DNA from: Nectonema munidae
Lineage: Eukaryota > Nematomorpha > Nectonematoida > Nectonematidae
Direction of reading: 5' to 3'
Length of the DNA stretch: 64,000 nucleotides
Assembly: GCA_030549495.1 (NCBI GenBank)
Contig: JAUIRK010000909.1
Location: 124,001-188,000, forward strand
This document shows positions 24,955-37,187 of this stretch, one piece after another (position 1 is the first letter of the stretch; the number at the start of each line of letters is the position of its first letter). The notes under the pieces are model-generated. The model saw nothing but the letters and a program-made list of their open reading frames with translations. It was not told where the DNA came from and did not search any database. The position numbers were made by a program, and so were the translations under genes.

Positions 24955-25688
24955 ATTGAGGCTCAGATTTTTATTTGTTAAATAAGAATAAATTTAAATA
25001 TTATTTATATACAAACAAATACTTAATAATATTTTATTATATATATAGCTAATTTTATAGATAGGTAGGTAGGAGGTAGGTTGGTAGAGATGTCAAAGCA
25101 CTTTCCAAATTTAATTGATATACTTGCAAATTGTCTGGCAGGGTTGAAGAGAATAAAGCAAAGAAGGATGCTAGGAGTATTCTAGAAATGATAAATATAT
25201 ATAGAAGGATAGTCGGTTTTATTGTAGGCTAAGGTGAAGAATGGGTTCAATAATGCCTATCAATGCGGAGAGTAAGTTTAAAGGCCTTCTGGGTGCGTAA
25301 TGAAAAATGAACAGAGGAAGGCGAGGTGGTATGGTGTTTCTAAGAGTGCGTTGCAGAACCGACATGTCAGGTTTTCTCAGGGTGTAATGCAAAAGAAGTA
25401 GGTTTTGCGAGGGCAATGACCCGAGAGCCACCTAATAAGAGATCTTGATGGAGTTTATTTGTGTGAAGCCTAGGATTAGTGTATGGCATTGATATTGGAT
25501 ATGCGCGAAATCAGGGTGTTTGTGGAGTTGGTTGGAGAGTTTTGCCATTGGTTTTGAGTGTTCGCGGAAATGTTACGTAGTAAGACGTTTGGGTGTACTC
25601 AGGTCAAATGTGTAATGCATGGTCTTGATAAGGTTCTTTTAGCGAGATGGTCAACATAAAAGTTTTCATGTTTGTGGGAGTGAGTGGG

Positions 25689-26204
25689 TCACCAGAAAAT
25701 GGAGACAGTGAAACGATCGGAGAGGAGTCGTACTTTTGAGAACAAGATGGAAGCAAAGAAGGGAACGTTTTTGTCAAGGTGTAGATCGCGCGTGATGTTC
25801 AAGGAGTCTGTATAGAGATGAATATGGGTGAAACGTGTGAAGGTATTGATGTGTTGGGTGATCTGATCGCATAAGGTGATTAAGGCTTGACACTCAGCAT
25901 CATAAGTTGTAGTTAAATGGTTTAGAAGAGAGCTTGTAGAAAAGAAGGGAGATAGAGAGGCACCTTCATAAAAAGCGGTGGCGATAGCGCATTTTTGCAA
26001 TGACTTGGAAGCGTCTGTGAAGATTCTCAGGGTTGAAGGGTCGGAGCGATGTCTGAGCTTTTTTACCTGTTTAGCGGCAAGAGATTTGTTTTCGTGAGTA
26101 GTAATAGCAAAAGGAAGTGGTGAAGAAAGATGTACCAATGTGGTGGAGTGTGCCTTAGGGTGTATGAGGTAACGGTGCGAAGTGGGAAGTGATTTGTGCA
26201 GCAT
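25689..26204 (-). pseudogene. RNase H domain of the I-type LINE
   Basis: A 171-codon open piece includes RIFTDASK (Asp64), YDAECQAL (Glu104) and LYTDSLN (Asp133), the D-E-D catalytic set of RNase HI. It follows the reverse transcriptase, as expected in I-clade LINE ORF2. It is preceded by KLRHRSDPSTLRIF and ends in SIFW, the conserved Trp; the final His lies outside this open piece. Confidence 0.85.
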
Positions 26205-28835
26205 CTTCAGGGGAGGGTGTGAAGCGTTCAGTGGAAGATGTAAATGGGAGGCTGAAGATGGGGAAGTAATGATTTGTATGTGGTGATGTAGCGTCTGATG
26301 AAGATATCTTTCAGTTAGATTAAAAGTGGTGTGCAGTTCAGTGTGATTTCTAGAATAGATGTTGGGGTTGTGCGATAAGCTTTCGAGATGGTTAATAGAC
26401 TGAGTCTATTGATTTTGAATAAATATGTAAGGGTGGATGGGTGAGCGAGCGATGAGCCACATGAGAGGATGCCGTATTGGATTACCGGAAGTATGAGAGA
26501 TTTGTAAATGAATAAAGAAGGATGGATACTTAGACCCCATTTGTATGAGATTGCTTGTCTTAGTTGGAACAGAGCTGTGATAGTTTGATGTAGGTGTTTT
26601 TGAAGTGTGTAGACCATTTCATGTTTGTTTGAAAGGTAAGACCTAGATACTTGATGGTGGTTGCGGGTTGAATAAGGGTGTTATGATTGGTAAGCAAAGG
26701 TAGATGTGGGGAATGCTTGCGAGTGAAATGAATTAGGGTAGTTTTTGGATGTGTTAAACGATATTTTCAGCCAGTTGGCGGTGAAATTCAGGATGTTGAA
26801 AAGTGAGGCGATATTCTGGAGGTTTTCGTTTTGTGTGTTTGCTGAGAAAGAAAAGAGAAGATTGTCGGAGTAGCACTGGGAAAAGTGAGATTTGGACTCA
26901 AGAAGATCTAAGAGAGGATTGATGAGAATGAGCCAGATGATGTCCAAGAGGCAAACTTCTTGGGGAGTGGGGAGAGAGAATGTATGGACTGAGCTGATGG
27001 ATTATTTGGGAAGATTAAGCAGCGGTTTTCTAGGTAGTTGCTGATGAACTTGATCATGTACGGTGGGTATTTCTTGAGATGCATGTTGAGAATGATAGCG
27101 GGGTACCAAACGCTTTTGAATGCGTCATCGATGTCAAGAAAGTACAGATGCCGTCTTTTTGAATGCTATGGAGTTTTCTAAATACTTGGTCAACTTGGAA
27201 AGAACTGACTCAGTATTACTGTGCGGGAGATATGCAAACTGTGATAGGTGTATGAGGTCGTTCTGAGATATATAATGAATCAGACTTTTACGGATTATTT
27301 TTTCGAATAGCTTGCCTAAAATAGGGAGGATAGTGATTGGTCTCCAGTTTTTTAGATTTGAGAGTTCTTTGTGAGGTTTAGGCAGAAAGAGGAGTTTGCC
27401 TATTTTCCATATTAATGGAAAAAAGGAGTTAGATAAGCACGCGTTGTATATGTGGAGTAGGTGAGTATGTAAGAGGTAAAATGATTTTTTAATGTTGGTT
27501 GCGGTGATTGTGTCGTAGCTGGAAGCTGAGTTGGATCTGAGTGAGTTTCTGAGATAACTCTTTTAGTGAGATGTAGGGAAATGAATGGGGCTTAGCAATG
27601 ATGTTAGTCTTTGCGAGAGTAAGCATGCGAGAGTTTATGAGGATTGAGTTAGTGTCTGTGTGGGGAAGAAGTTAATGGAGATTCGCAGGATGTTTTTTTT
27701 ACTTTCGTTAGTGTGTTGATTAGGGCCAGGGTTTGGACGATGAATTGGAAGTGAAATTGATCCAAGTATCTCGTTTTGCTTTTTTGAGGGAGCGAAATTA
27801 GAGATGCCGGATACTTGAGTATAGAGAAATAGATGAAGAGGGATACTTTCTTAAATTTTTAGAGCGTGACGCAAGGTTTTCTATAATTGGTTTAAGGCTG
27901 TGGCCCAGAAGTATGCATGTTTTCTTCTGGGAATAGGATTAGAAGGTGTGGATAAGTTGGTGGCAGATGAAAGTGTGTTATTGATTTTGAGAGCAGCAGC
28001 GTTTTTCTCGGTGGTTGTGAATAGCACGGGTATGGATTCTGGTAGCTGAGTTACAAGTGTTCCCAAAACTGTGCACCAGTGAAGTGAGTGTGCTTAGCAG
28101 ATGTTGTTAGGGCGCGCGTGTAAAAAATTGGGGTGAAATCAATCTGGGAAGTGATGTAGTGGTGGTCAGATGCGGATGGTTCGTCGGAAATGGCCTAGTT
28201 AAAAATAAGATTGTATGTGTTTGGTGACGCTAGAGTGATGTCGATGTAAGAGGAAATTATGTTGTTCTCAACGATTTTGAAGAAGGTAGGATTTTTTGTG
28301 TCGTTGCATATACGTAGGTTATGTTGTGTGATAAAAGATAGAGATCAACGCCGCCCATGTTTTCCTTATTGTCCCAAAGAAAAGATCGGGCGTTACAATC
28401 CGTTGAGATTATTAAATGATATCAACCGGATAGTAATGCGATGTGCGCCTTAGCTTGGTTTAGAGAATGTGTGAAATCGTTTGTGAATGCTTTGGGGTTG
28501 GAAGGGGGAGTAGTAGGAGCAGAAAAGGAGAGGTGCGTTTTGAGAGAAAATTATTGTGAATACGTAATGTTGTAACGAGAATTAAGAGAGAAAATAGAAA
28601 TTTAGTGTGGACCTTATTATAATGCATGCAGAGCAATGAGTTAGAGGTGAGGTGTAGAGAGATGTGTATTCATTTGTATGAGGTGGAGGAGAGAGTTTTA
28701 AAGTGTAGGGTTCATTTAGGAGAGAAAACGCAGTAGAATGAAGAGAAGATAATGTTAAGGAGATTTGACCATCTATGGGAGGTTTGGTTCAGATTAATAT
28801 GAAGAAAATTCAGCATATGTAATTTTTTATGGTAT

Positions 28836-29500
28836 TTATGTGTGCCTCATTGACGTTTTTAATGCGTTGAATGCGAAAAGGGCATATATCATATGTGGAG
28901 GGATGATTCTAATGGCAGTTTGAGCATGATATTTTAGAGGGATCGTTATTGAAAATGCATGTGGAGATTGAGTGACCCCTGTTGCCACAGAGATTGCAGT
29001 GTGGAGATGTGGCTTAACATTTTGATGATGTGTGGTGGAATTTAGACAGTTGTGGAATTGTGTAAGACGTGATTTGAAGATTTTAGACTGAAGAATTGTG
29101 TGCTTTAGAATGATTTTAGGGTTTTCACAAAGATGTTTGAAGAGTGTGTTGGTGGATGTTTGAAATGATATAGTGTAGGAGTACAAGCCTTTTTTGCCTA
29201 ATTGTTTAATTGAAGTTAGTGAGCCTAAGTCTTTAAAAAGAAGCAATTCTAATATAGGAATTGTGCGGCGATATTTTCAATGGGGAGGTCAATTGGGATG
29301 CCTGAAAGGACTAAGAGTGGAAAACTAGGTGGGATGTCGTGTGTCGTGATGCCATTGTTCGCTAGTGATTTTATGGCCATTTCTTTTTGTGTTTTGTTTT
29401 CGAATTGAAATAGGAAAGTTCCTGAAGATGAGCTACGAGTGTTTTTAATGTTTATAGAATGATTGTGGGTTTCCATTGCTGCATACATATAGTAATTCAT
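28836..29500 (-). pseudogene. ORF1 (nucleic-acid-binding) part of the I-type LINE
   Basis: Two open pieces remain: 29500-29249 (NTRSSSSGTFLFQFENKTQ, then PPSFPLLVLSGIPIDLP) and 29246-28836 in a shifted frame. The PPSFPLLVLSGIP block followed by zinc knuckles is typical of Jockey/I ORF1. The N-terminus is missing, consistent with 5' truncation at about 29500. Confidence 0.65.
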
Positions 29501-29519
29501 GTTGATGTAGGGTTGGCAA

Positions 29520-29950
29520 TGATGGAACCCTGTGGAACCCCACAACTTATAGAAACAAGATCGAAAAAAGAATGATTGATTATTACACTTAGATTTCTTC
29601 CATACAAATAGGATTTCATTATTTTCAACGAAAAATGATCAAATCCGTAATTAGAAAGTTTTTTAAATTGTTTATCAACATTTACAGAATTAAACGCATT
29701 CGAGAGATCAAGAAATAAATCAAAAGGAGAAATGTCTTTGTTTATATTATTATATATACCTCTCAGGAGGACAGAGTGTGAAATTGTGTTGAGTACCCTT
29801 TTCTAAAACTGGATTGTTTTACGCAGATTATCGATTCTTCTGAAACAAAGTTGTAAATATGTGTGTAATAATTTTCAATAATTATACTTGATAAAACTTA
29901 ATTTATTAATTGTACCCAAATTACTTCTTATAAAACTTAAAAATATAGAT
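29520..29950 (-). pseudogene. LINE reverse-transcriptase fragment (CR1/Jockey-like)
   Basis: The minus strand reads SSFRKGYSTQ, FDLFLDLSNAFNSVNVDKQF, KIMKSYLYGR and SISCGVPQGSII, the middle of a non-LTR reverse transcriptase. It directly abuts the 5' end of the I-type LINE, so one inserted beside or into the other. A 55-bp part also occurs at 16061-16114. Confidence 0.7.
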
Positions 29951-30133
29951 AATTTAAGGGCATGCTAGAAGGAATAAACTACGCCTAAAATTTCATTAAG
30001 TTCCATATATAAATGATATGTATATATACGTTACCCCTACAATATATATTTCACAATGTGAACATATAATCGGTTCTAAAAGTAGACTGCTACAGATGTC
30101 AAATAACCAACTATGCATAGCCTAGCTTGTAAC

Positions 30134-30445
30134 CAGTGGCGGATCCAAGGGGCGGCGGGGGGGGGGGGGGGGAGGGGCTCATGGGCTTAGCCCCCCCCCC
30201 CCCCCCCCAATGAAAAATGGCTTCGAAAATTACCCTTACTAATGTATAACCTTACATGTATAAAAAATAAATTTTTGCAATTTATTCATGGCAAAATAAT
30301 GTTAAAAATATGAAACCATATTTAATTAGTGATTCTAAAAGACATAATACAGCTGTCGTATTCCCTGAAGACTTTTAGAAAATCTGCAAAAAATTTAAAT
30401 AAATTTCGCCCCCCCCCCTATAAGATATTTCTGGATCCGCCACTG
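30134..30445. mobile_element. 312-bp hAT MITE with long G and C runs
   Basis: CAGTGGCGGATCCA at 30134 and TGGATCCGCCACTG ending at 30445 are perfect inverted repeats. Flanks CTTGTAAC (30126-30133) and TTTGTAGC (30446-30453) agree at 6 of 8. A long G-run and a C-run, both subterminal, could fold back on each other or stall polymerases. Confidence 0.85.
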
Positions 30446-30819
30446 TTTGTAGCATGACGCCTTTTTGGCACTTGTACCTTCTATCAATCCTAAATTTAAG
30501 TTGCACGGATCTAGTACTTAGAAAAAACAGTAATGAAAACCGTAACGCATTACTTCCTATTACTTCTGGTATTTTTATGGATAGATAATTTTCCCCTTTT
30601 TTAAGTATATACCCTCATGAACGCTTCAGCCTGGGTTTGCTTAAGCTCCCAAATTTGGAATAATTGCATGTAATGTTTGTATATTCTCAAAAATATTTTA
30701 TTCAATTTCTCCGGCCTTTTCTGGAGAAAGAGAGGCTATGGGCAATAATGAAAGGGTTGCCATAAACATTTTTAAAAAGTGTGTACACAAGGTGGTCTAT
30801 TTTATTAATCTAAATTGAG

Positions 30820-32040
30820 GGTAGGCATCGCAAGATGGAATTACTATAAGTCTATTTCAGCATTGTTAGCATTTTAATGATCTTACCTTCCGTGAAATTA
30901 ACTCCAAAGTCTTTAAGAGATTTACATAGCGCTAAATCTGTTTACCTTTCTTACTTTTTTCATAAGCTTTACGATGAAAACTAAAATCTGCATCCCAATT
31001 AATTTCTAGATATTTTAGGTGGCGAACTCGTGAAATCTTCCATATAGTTGCAAAATCCAAAAATGTTGCATTATGAGTAATTCACTCTAAAGTTTCATTA
31101 AGTGAAATAACTACATAATATGGTATTTACGTCCGTAACTGCTGGTTTTTTACCCTGGTTTTCTTCCTCTGAAGAATTCAAAGGTTTTTACGGTTAGGTG
31201 CTCTAGCGACCCGATTCTACGTGGTTAGTAATCAAGCTATCACTAGACAATAAGTTTGTTTCCCAAATTGGGAGCGTTCGCGTTAAGATTATATCTTTCA
31301 CTCAGTTGTATTTATATATTGTAACATAAAATCTTGTAAAATAATATATATAACAAGGTATAGCTATACAGTAACAAAGGCCGGTAGGTGTTTAGTGGGA
31401 TGGAAAGTCCAGTTAGACTTGGACTCAGCATTCCGGGCGGGCCACGATATCCGAAAGGATGGGTGCGAACGCCACAAACAACTTAATTAATTAATTAATT
31501 ACGTCCGTAAGATGTTTACATATACAAGGGACACGCTTGACGGCGTAATATAGTCATATGTCATCTGCGAAAGTGATTAACATAAAATAGACAAACTTAT
31601 TGAAAGAGACCCTGTCTATAGAACACAAGTGGGCTTAGAGGTTAACGTTGATATACCCCGCATCTTATGCTTTTTCTCTTTGAAAATTCGTTATTTATTT
31701 TCACCTGTAGTGAGCGTTGAGGAAGGAAAATGTAAACTACCTTGAAGATGCATGATGGCGCAAACAAAATAGTGAGTTTGAACAGTAAATCTTCGTACTA
31801 GTCTTTATCAAAAGCATCATGCCTATGTAGACGCCATCATATAAGCTTTTCGCAATGCCATGGTAAAAAGTAAGCAAATCATAAAATATTGACAGTCCTT
31901 TTTTAAACCCAAAGTACTTGTCTGGATTTATTGCATGCTCCTTCCGCCAAGCATCAAGTACTCCAAAAATTAATTTGTTTTTCACTTTGGTCAGGCGAGG
32001 GAGAAGACTGAACTTCTTCTTTATATACAAATTTAATATG
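30820..32040 (-). pseudogene. LINE reverse-transcriptase fragment with an insertion
   Basis: The minus strand gives INPDKYFGFKKGLSIFYDLL, TFYHGIAKSLYDGV (about 31960-31820), FADDI near 31565 and HLKYLEINWDADFSFHRKAYEKSKK near 31010. A 360-bp insert with target duplication (31139-31498) sits between the FADD box and the following part. Multiple stops. Confidence 0.65.
31139..31498 (+). mobile_element. 360-bp retroposed insert (SINE or LINE 3' end) with 12-bp target duplication
   Basis: TTACGTCCGTAA occurs exactly at 31127-31138 and 31499-31510, bracketing a 360-bp segment that ends in (TTAA/AATT)n. This is the structure of target-primed retroposition. The last 120 bp before the tail are strikingly GC-rich for the region. 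They contain AGTCCA/TGGACT and ATCC-GAAA-GGAT hairpins (31406-31425 and 31449-31460) and a GGGTGCGAACGCC block that loosely recalls a Pol III B box. It interrupts a LINE fragment. The family is not recognised. Confidence 0.75.
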
Positions 32041-33264
32041 GTTAGAACTAAATCGAGTTTACTAATTTGATAATCTATTATATCATATTAAATAAACCTA
32101 TATTAAACCATCAAAATGTTAATAAAAATGGTCAATTTTATAAATCAAATTATAAAATCGAAAAAATTATCAATTTGCATGGATTTAGTTTTAATAATAA
32201 TTTTTTTAATTTTATCTGGTTTATAAAATGGAATGTATTCTGTTTTGTTTCAAATATTTTTAAATTTGAATTTTCAATGATATAAATATTAATTTAGTAT
32301 AGGATGATATATAACTGCAGGCGAAGGAATAATCTTCTGATACATGCTAATTTGATAAATACTTTGAAATACTTAAATTTTATTATCCAAATTACTTATT
32401 TTAATATGAATATTGTACTACTTTATAAACGCTATAATCTAAGGTTCAATCTTCGTAAAATTATTATGATCCTCTGAATAATAATGTATCTTACATGTTA
32501 TTTCCACATGATTAACATTTTGTACCCAAATCCAAACTTTGGTTACTGAACTAATTACATTTAAGCTTTCTTTGTTTATAAATCGACACAAGCAGTGCAA
32601 TAATCCTTTACCATTTAATTCCCTCCTTGTCAGCCAGAGTTATGTCAATTATTTACTTAATATCTTTACTAGAATTAATTCAATAAATTTGAATATCTAG
32701 TATTGATTTTTTGTCGTTGATAATTGCGCTCTCTATTTATATATATATAAAATTCTCTCGTTGTATGGCAAACTTTATTGTGTCGTGTTATTTGACAAGT
32801 CAAAAGACCAGCGCTGTTAAGTCGAATTCAACAAAAAAGTTTTTAATCTTAAGAATTCATTTCTTAAGATAGTTTGATTCGGTGTAAAATTTCTGAGAAC
32901 TCTTTTCAAATGAGATAATTCCGAATTCTATATTTTTTATTATGATAATGTGTTAAATTTATTGTAAGCTTGAAAGATTTTTAAAATACTTTATTCCTAG
33001 GTAAATTTGATATAAATATTAATCATAAGGAAAAAGTTACAAATAAATTTTAATCTAAAATTTTCTTTACATCTGGATTAATAGTTAATTTATTATAATT
33101 GGTAACCTCTTTTTACATGTTTTTTCACTCTATTATTTGTATATTTCATCATAAATAATATAGCTACATAATATAAATTCTTTAAAAATCAATATTTTTG
33201 GGTGAAAAAGATCATTTTCAGTCAACAAGATAAAGATAAAGCCAATCTACCGCATACTCTTTTC
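32041..33264. other. Very AT-rich intergenic sequence
   Basis: No gene or element seen. Confidence 0.5.
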
Positions 33265-33509
33265 ATCTAGAACAGTGTTTCCCAACCTAGGGGTAAATTA
33301 CCCCAGTGGGGTAATGGTTCAATATTTTTGGGTTAATGAGTGTGCCGACAATTATAATAATTTATTTAAATGAATTATTTGTTCTATTTATTAATTTTGC
33401 TTTGTTTAATAGTAACTTAGCCACTATACTATTCACTTCATACTTTAGTTTAGTCAATGAGATTTAAACTGAAGCAACTAGTCAGAGAATGGCAAAAGAT
33501 TTGTTTTGA

Positions 33510-33716
33510 TATATCAGTGGTCTGGCAAGACCACGGGAGATAACGAAATGTATAGAAAGTATTTGTAAAATATAAAGTATATGCGTTTCTTAGACATACT
33601 ATATATCAGTTGTCTGGCAAGACCAAGGGAGATAACGAAAAGAAACAACGAAATATATAGTAAGTATATGTAATGTAACATACAAAGTATAAGTGTTTGC
33701 CAGACATACTATATAT
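33510..33716. repeat. Tandem duplication of about 100 bp inside the hAT element
   Basis: TATATCAGTGGTCTGGCAAG, then ACCA-GGGAGATAACGAAA, occurs twice (about 33517 and 33601). Each is followed by AAAGTAT...AGACATACTATATATC. Confidence 0.7.
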
Positions 33717-33774
33717 CTAATTATATAGTTTTGATTTTTTTGAGATAATGTCATTTTTAAAATAAAATTATGCA

Positions 33775-33957
33775 AAAAGAATAAAAGATTTTTTAGGGTT
33801 AGATAATGTCATTTTTAAAATATATTTTCAAAAAGGGAAACTTTTTAATTTAGTGAAAACTAAAAAGAGATTCGAATTCAATAAATTTCACCTTTTGGAA
33901 ATATATTTTAAAAATGATATTATCTAACCATAAACCTAAAAAATCTTATTCTTTTTG
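33775..33957. repeat. Long imperfect inverted repeat inside the hAT element
   Basis: 33775-33838 (AGAATAAAAGATTTTTTAGG, GTTAGATAATGTCATTTTTAAAATATATTTTC-type) is matched in reverse complement at 33891-33957. The arms are about 65 bp with a 50-bp loop. Confidence 0.75.
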
Positions 33958-34529
33958 CAAATATATTTTAAAAAGCCCAAAAATCTCTTATTCTTTTTTA
34001 ATATCTCATTATAGTATCACTATAACATAGAGGTAATTAAAAATTGCATCCTTATCTCTTTTCAAAAACACAATAATTTTTACCAAGTTTTTTTTTCATT
34101 TTTTAATCTAGGTAATTGAAAGAATATTCAAAAACACAATGACTTTAACCCCGTTGCCCCCCCCCCCTCCCCATTTTTATTATTTCAAATCAAGCACGGA
34201 GCAAACTTTATTATATACCATATCATATTAATCACACCGGAAATTCTAGTTATTCTTAAATCACAATGATCTTTACACCATTGTCTCCCCTTTGTTATTA
34301 TATCAAATCATACACGGAGCAAATTTTATCCTAAATGGTAGTAATATGTAAGTGAGTATAGTGAATAAAATTATCATAGCGTAGTAGATGTCTTTAAACT
34401 TTTTAGGGTTAAAAAGATTGTGGCTAAAATATGAGAGGTTGTCTCCAGTGTCCAATCTCTTGAGGTTATGATATATATATATATATATTATTGCTATTAT
34501 TGGAGAGTTTTAATTGATATTGTATTTGT

Positions 34530-35300
34530 TTGAAGTTTTATGAATGTTGCATCTTGTGCCACCTTGATTGGGTTCACTCGATCAGTTCAAGGAGGAAATG
34601 TGATGAATTGCTGACAACTACAAAAGGTACAGATTATTTTCAAAGCATTGGATCTGTTCTTGAGAAAGATAGGCCTGGATTAGAGCAAGTTTTTCCAGCT
34701 CTCAGTTGATGCCGCCCCTAACATGATCAGCCCCTGCAAATGATTTCATGGCTTGTTCAGAGAAAAAAATGAAGATGTCGACTTTGAGCACTGTGTCTTT
34801 CACCGTTATACTGTGGCTTCACGCAATAGGCCTGCGTCAATCAAGGTTGTTTTGTGTCACATGATCAAGGTGGTAAACTTCGTCAAATCAAATTGCTTGA
34901 ACAGTGGCATATTCAAAATCAGTGTGAAGAAATGGGAGCTCATTTTGGAAATTTACTGTACCATACAGGAGTTCATTGGCTGCCACATAGGAAAATCCGT
35001 GTGTGTGTTGTTGAACTTCGTGAATTATTTCATATATTTGTGCAAGAGAAAGGATCATCCCTCGTTAATCTGTTTGACGAAGAATTATGGTTCACAAATT
35101 CCTGCTTCCTATCTGATATCTTTGGACAGATCAGTACAGGGAATTTAAAACTTCAAGTAAGACAGAACAAGTGAATAGAACTTCGGGTAAACATCGCTTC
35201 GATTTGTGTGAAACTGCAACTATGGATCAGATGTGTTTGAATGGGGGTTTTGCAATATTTCATACTTTGGATGACATCCTTGATACGCTGAATTCTGGAG
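34530..35300 (+). pseudogene. hAT transposase relic, ZBED5/SCAND3-like
   Basis: Two overlapping frames give the family signature. One (34753-34900) has EHCVFHRYTVASRNRPASI. The other (34854-35174) has GAHFGNLLYHTGVHWLPHRK, then VVELRELFHIFVQEKGS and FLSDIFGQIST. These match the H-C-x-x-H-R-x-x-LASK, H-T-x-V-R-W-LSRGKV and AYLSDIF blocks of domesticated hAT proteins such as ZBED5. A frameshift lies near 34890. Upstream (34530-34740) only fragments remain of the second catalytic Asp region. Confidence 0.75.
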
Positions 35301-36144
35301 ATATTACCACATGAAGACAAGCATTAGAGATGACCTGCCCGGCCTCTAAGATTTCAATCGTCCCAACAGTGAATGAATAAGAAATCCTTTTGTTGTGAGT
35401 GAAGATATCATCACCGATGAGAATTGCCTCAAAAAAGGAGAATTTATCACAAAATATTTATTAAAAATAGAATTGCAAAAAGGAAAAATAGAACTAAAAA
35501 TGGCTATATGACCTGTGCAGTTCATCATGTAACTGCATAAAAAAGAAAACATCTGATAGTGCCAGGTATATCTTCAATGGAGTAATTGATAATTCCGAAA
35601 TTGCATTTGGGGTAATCACTTCGAAAAGTTTGGGAAGAACCGATCTAGAAGGCTAAATTTCTGCTGATTGTATTGTACTTGGGACAAGAAAAGTTCAATG
35701 TCACATTCTAACCCAAGATCTTTGAGTATGAAGACAGGTTCTTAACCAACCATATGTTTTTCAATCTCAAAGCGCAAAAAATATTGAAGCAAATAAAGAA
35801 CCTAGAAGGATTTTAACGCTCTAATTAAAACTAAGTACTAAAAACGGCTAGATTGAACACATTTTTAAAAAAAGCTGATAAAAATTCGAGATAGCACGTC
35901 TTGCATTGAAAAAAGTCTGACTAATTTGTGCTTGTTTCGTAGAAGAATACCGCGATCTAGGCCAACATTACTATTCACTCCAGGCTTCTCTTTGGCTCTA
36001 CTTCTATTTATGCAAGCAAATGTTCAATTTTATGACTGCACTTACAATGAAAAATGAATTTTATAACAGATTCTTCCAAAATATAATTTTTTTTACAGTG
36101 ATGTGGTTCACTATAACCGACTTTTACAGGCAAATCAAGGTGTG

Positions 36145-36960
36145 AACTAGAGTCCTGCATGAGGAAATTTTTGTACCCGCAAAATAAATTATATGGGTAC
36201 TCACTGGTCTCGTAATTTTAATTTTTATCTACATCTACCCGCATAGCTTCAAAAGTTAATTTTGCGTAAACGGACTATTTACCTCACAACAATTGAACTC
36301 ACTGACCATTAGGTCAACAAAATATTAATTTTATTATGTTTCAGCAGGGGAACGGAGTCGAAGTGATAAACATATGACTCCCACTTGAAACACTCATAAA
36401 ACTTAGTCTACAAATTAACGTTCGAATACATTCATTCATATTCTAATGTCTTACATATAGCAGAGTTAAGAAAATTATTGGAGCTTACCTAAAAACATTG
36501 AAAAGATTATTTACACTAAAAATAATCTTTTGTGCTCCGATTGTCATGGCGACCCTTATTAATATTAAAATTAAAATCAAATGGGAAAATGTATGAGGCA
36601 TTGATGCAAAAGCTTTTCAGTTGATAGATTTATCATCAAACTACAAATAAAATCTGATACTATTTAGATTGCCATAAATAAGTCATAAAATATTGAATTT
36701 AGTGTAGAAAATAATACTCAAATTTATCTTCTTACCCATAACTAACACCACACTCGACTTTATTCCTCTTCTTTTATTTAAAGCCATGAACTTCATTCAA
36801 AAATAACTAACACAGCAAAAACAGTGTTTTGTGAGTGGGCGTGTGTTCCGTAATATTCTTCTTCCTGTGAATGCGCCTATTCGCTTAAATTGGGCATACT
36901 ATAACTAATATCTTCTCAAATATTACACACACCTTAAAATTCTTCTACGCGCACCCACCC
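36145..36960. repeat. About 0.8-kb dispersed repeat, copy 2
   Basis: Same block order as copy 1 at 18410-19400, in the same orientation and slightly shorter. It includes CATGAACTTCATTCAAAAAT at 36785. The edges are set by where similarity fades. Confidence 0.6.
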
Positions 36961-37187
36961 TTCTCGTCAAATTTTATCTACCCCCATTTGCCACATAGAG
37001 GCAATTTTGTGGCAATAGAATTTTTGACAATAGAAACGTTATGCGTATATAGATTTTTTTAAATCTTTTGTTGTTTCTTTCCATCCTATCACCCATTGTT
37101 GCTGCAAACGAAATTTTTTGTCCTGAAGTGATTGAGATAAATAACTTTAGTTTGAGTATTGGCCCTTATAAGGTAAAATTGAGTTCC

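Larger units (their letters stand above)
25050..29500 (-). mobile_element. I-superfamily LINE with RNase H, 5'-truncated and decayed
   Basis: About 4.45 kb on the minus strand. Order: an ORF1 part (29480-28830) whose zinc knuckle CNLCGNRGHSISTC reads near 28990-28950 and a second CxxC...NHPSTYDICP knuckle near 28900; ORF2 from about 28820 (LHINLNQTSHRWSNLL, the endonuclease start); reverse transcriptase about 27900-26300; and RNase H. The RT box normally FADD/YADD reads YSDN at 26861-26872. The RNase H domain places it in the I/R1/LOA/Ingi group. Frameshifts are numerous, and one stop lies inside the second knuckle. The 3' tail near 25050-25080 is an ACCT-like short repeat on the minus strand. 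Confidence 0.85.
33273..35642 (+). mobile_element. hAT transposon (ZBED5/SCAND3-like) with 8-bp target duplication
   Basis: The left terminus CAGTGTTTCCCAACCTAGGG at 33273 follows ATCTAGAA (33265-33272). The right end GTTTGGGAAGAACCG stops at 35642 and is followed by the same ATCTAGAA (35643-35650). The 2.37-kb interior holds a decayed transposase (34530-35300), a tandem duplication (33510-33716) and a long hairpin (33775-33957). The exact 8-bp duplication is diagnostic of hAT insertion. Confidence 0.8.

Noticed and set aside
31378-31480. Independent ncRNA gene (tRNA-like, RNase P-like or self-cleaving ribozyme)
   Set aside because: The hairpins are real, but no hammerhead core, no RNase P conserved regions in order and no cloverleaf could be traced. 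The target duplication shows it is part of a retroposed insert.
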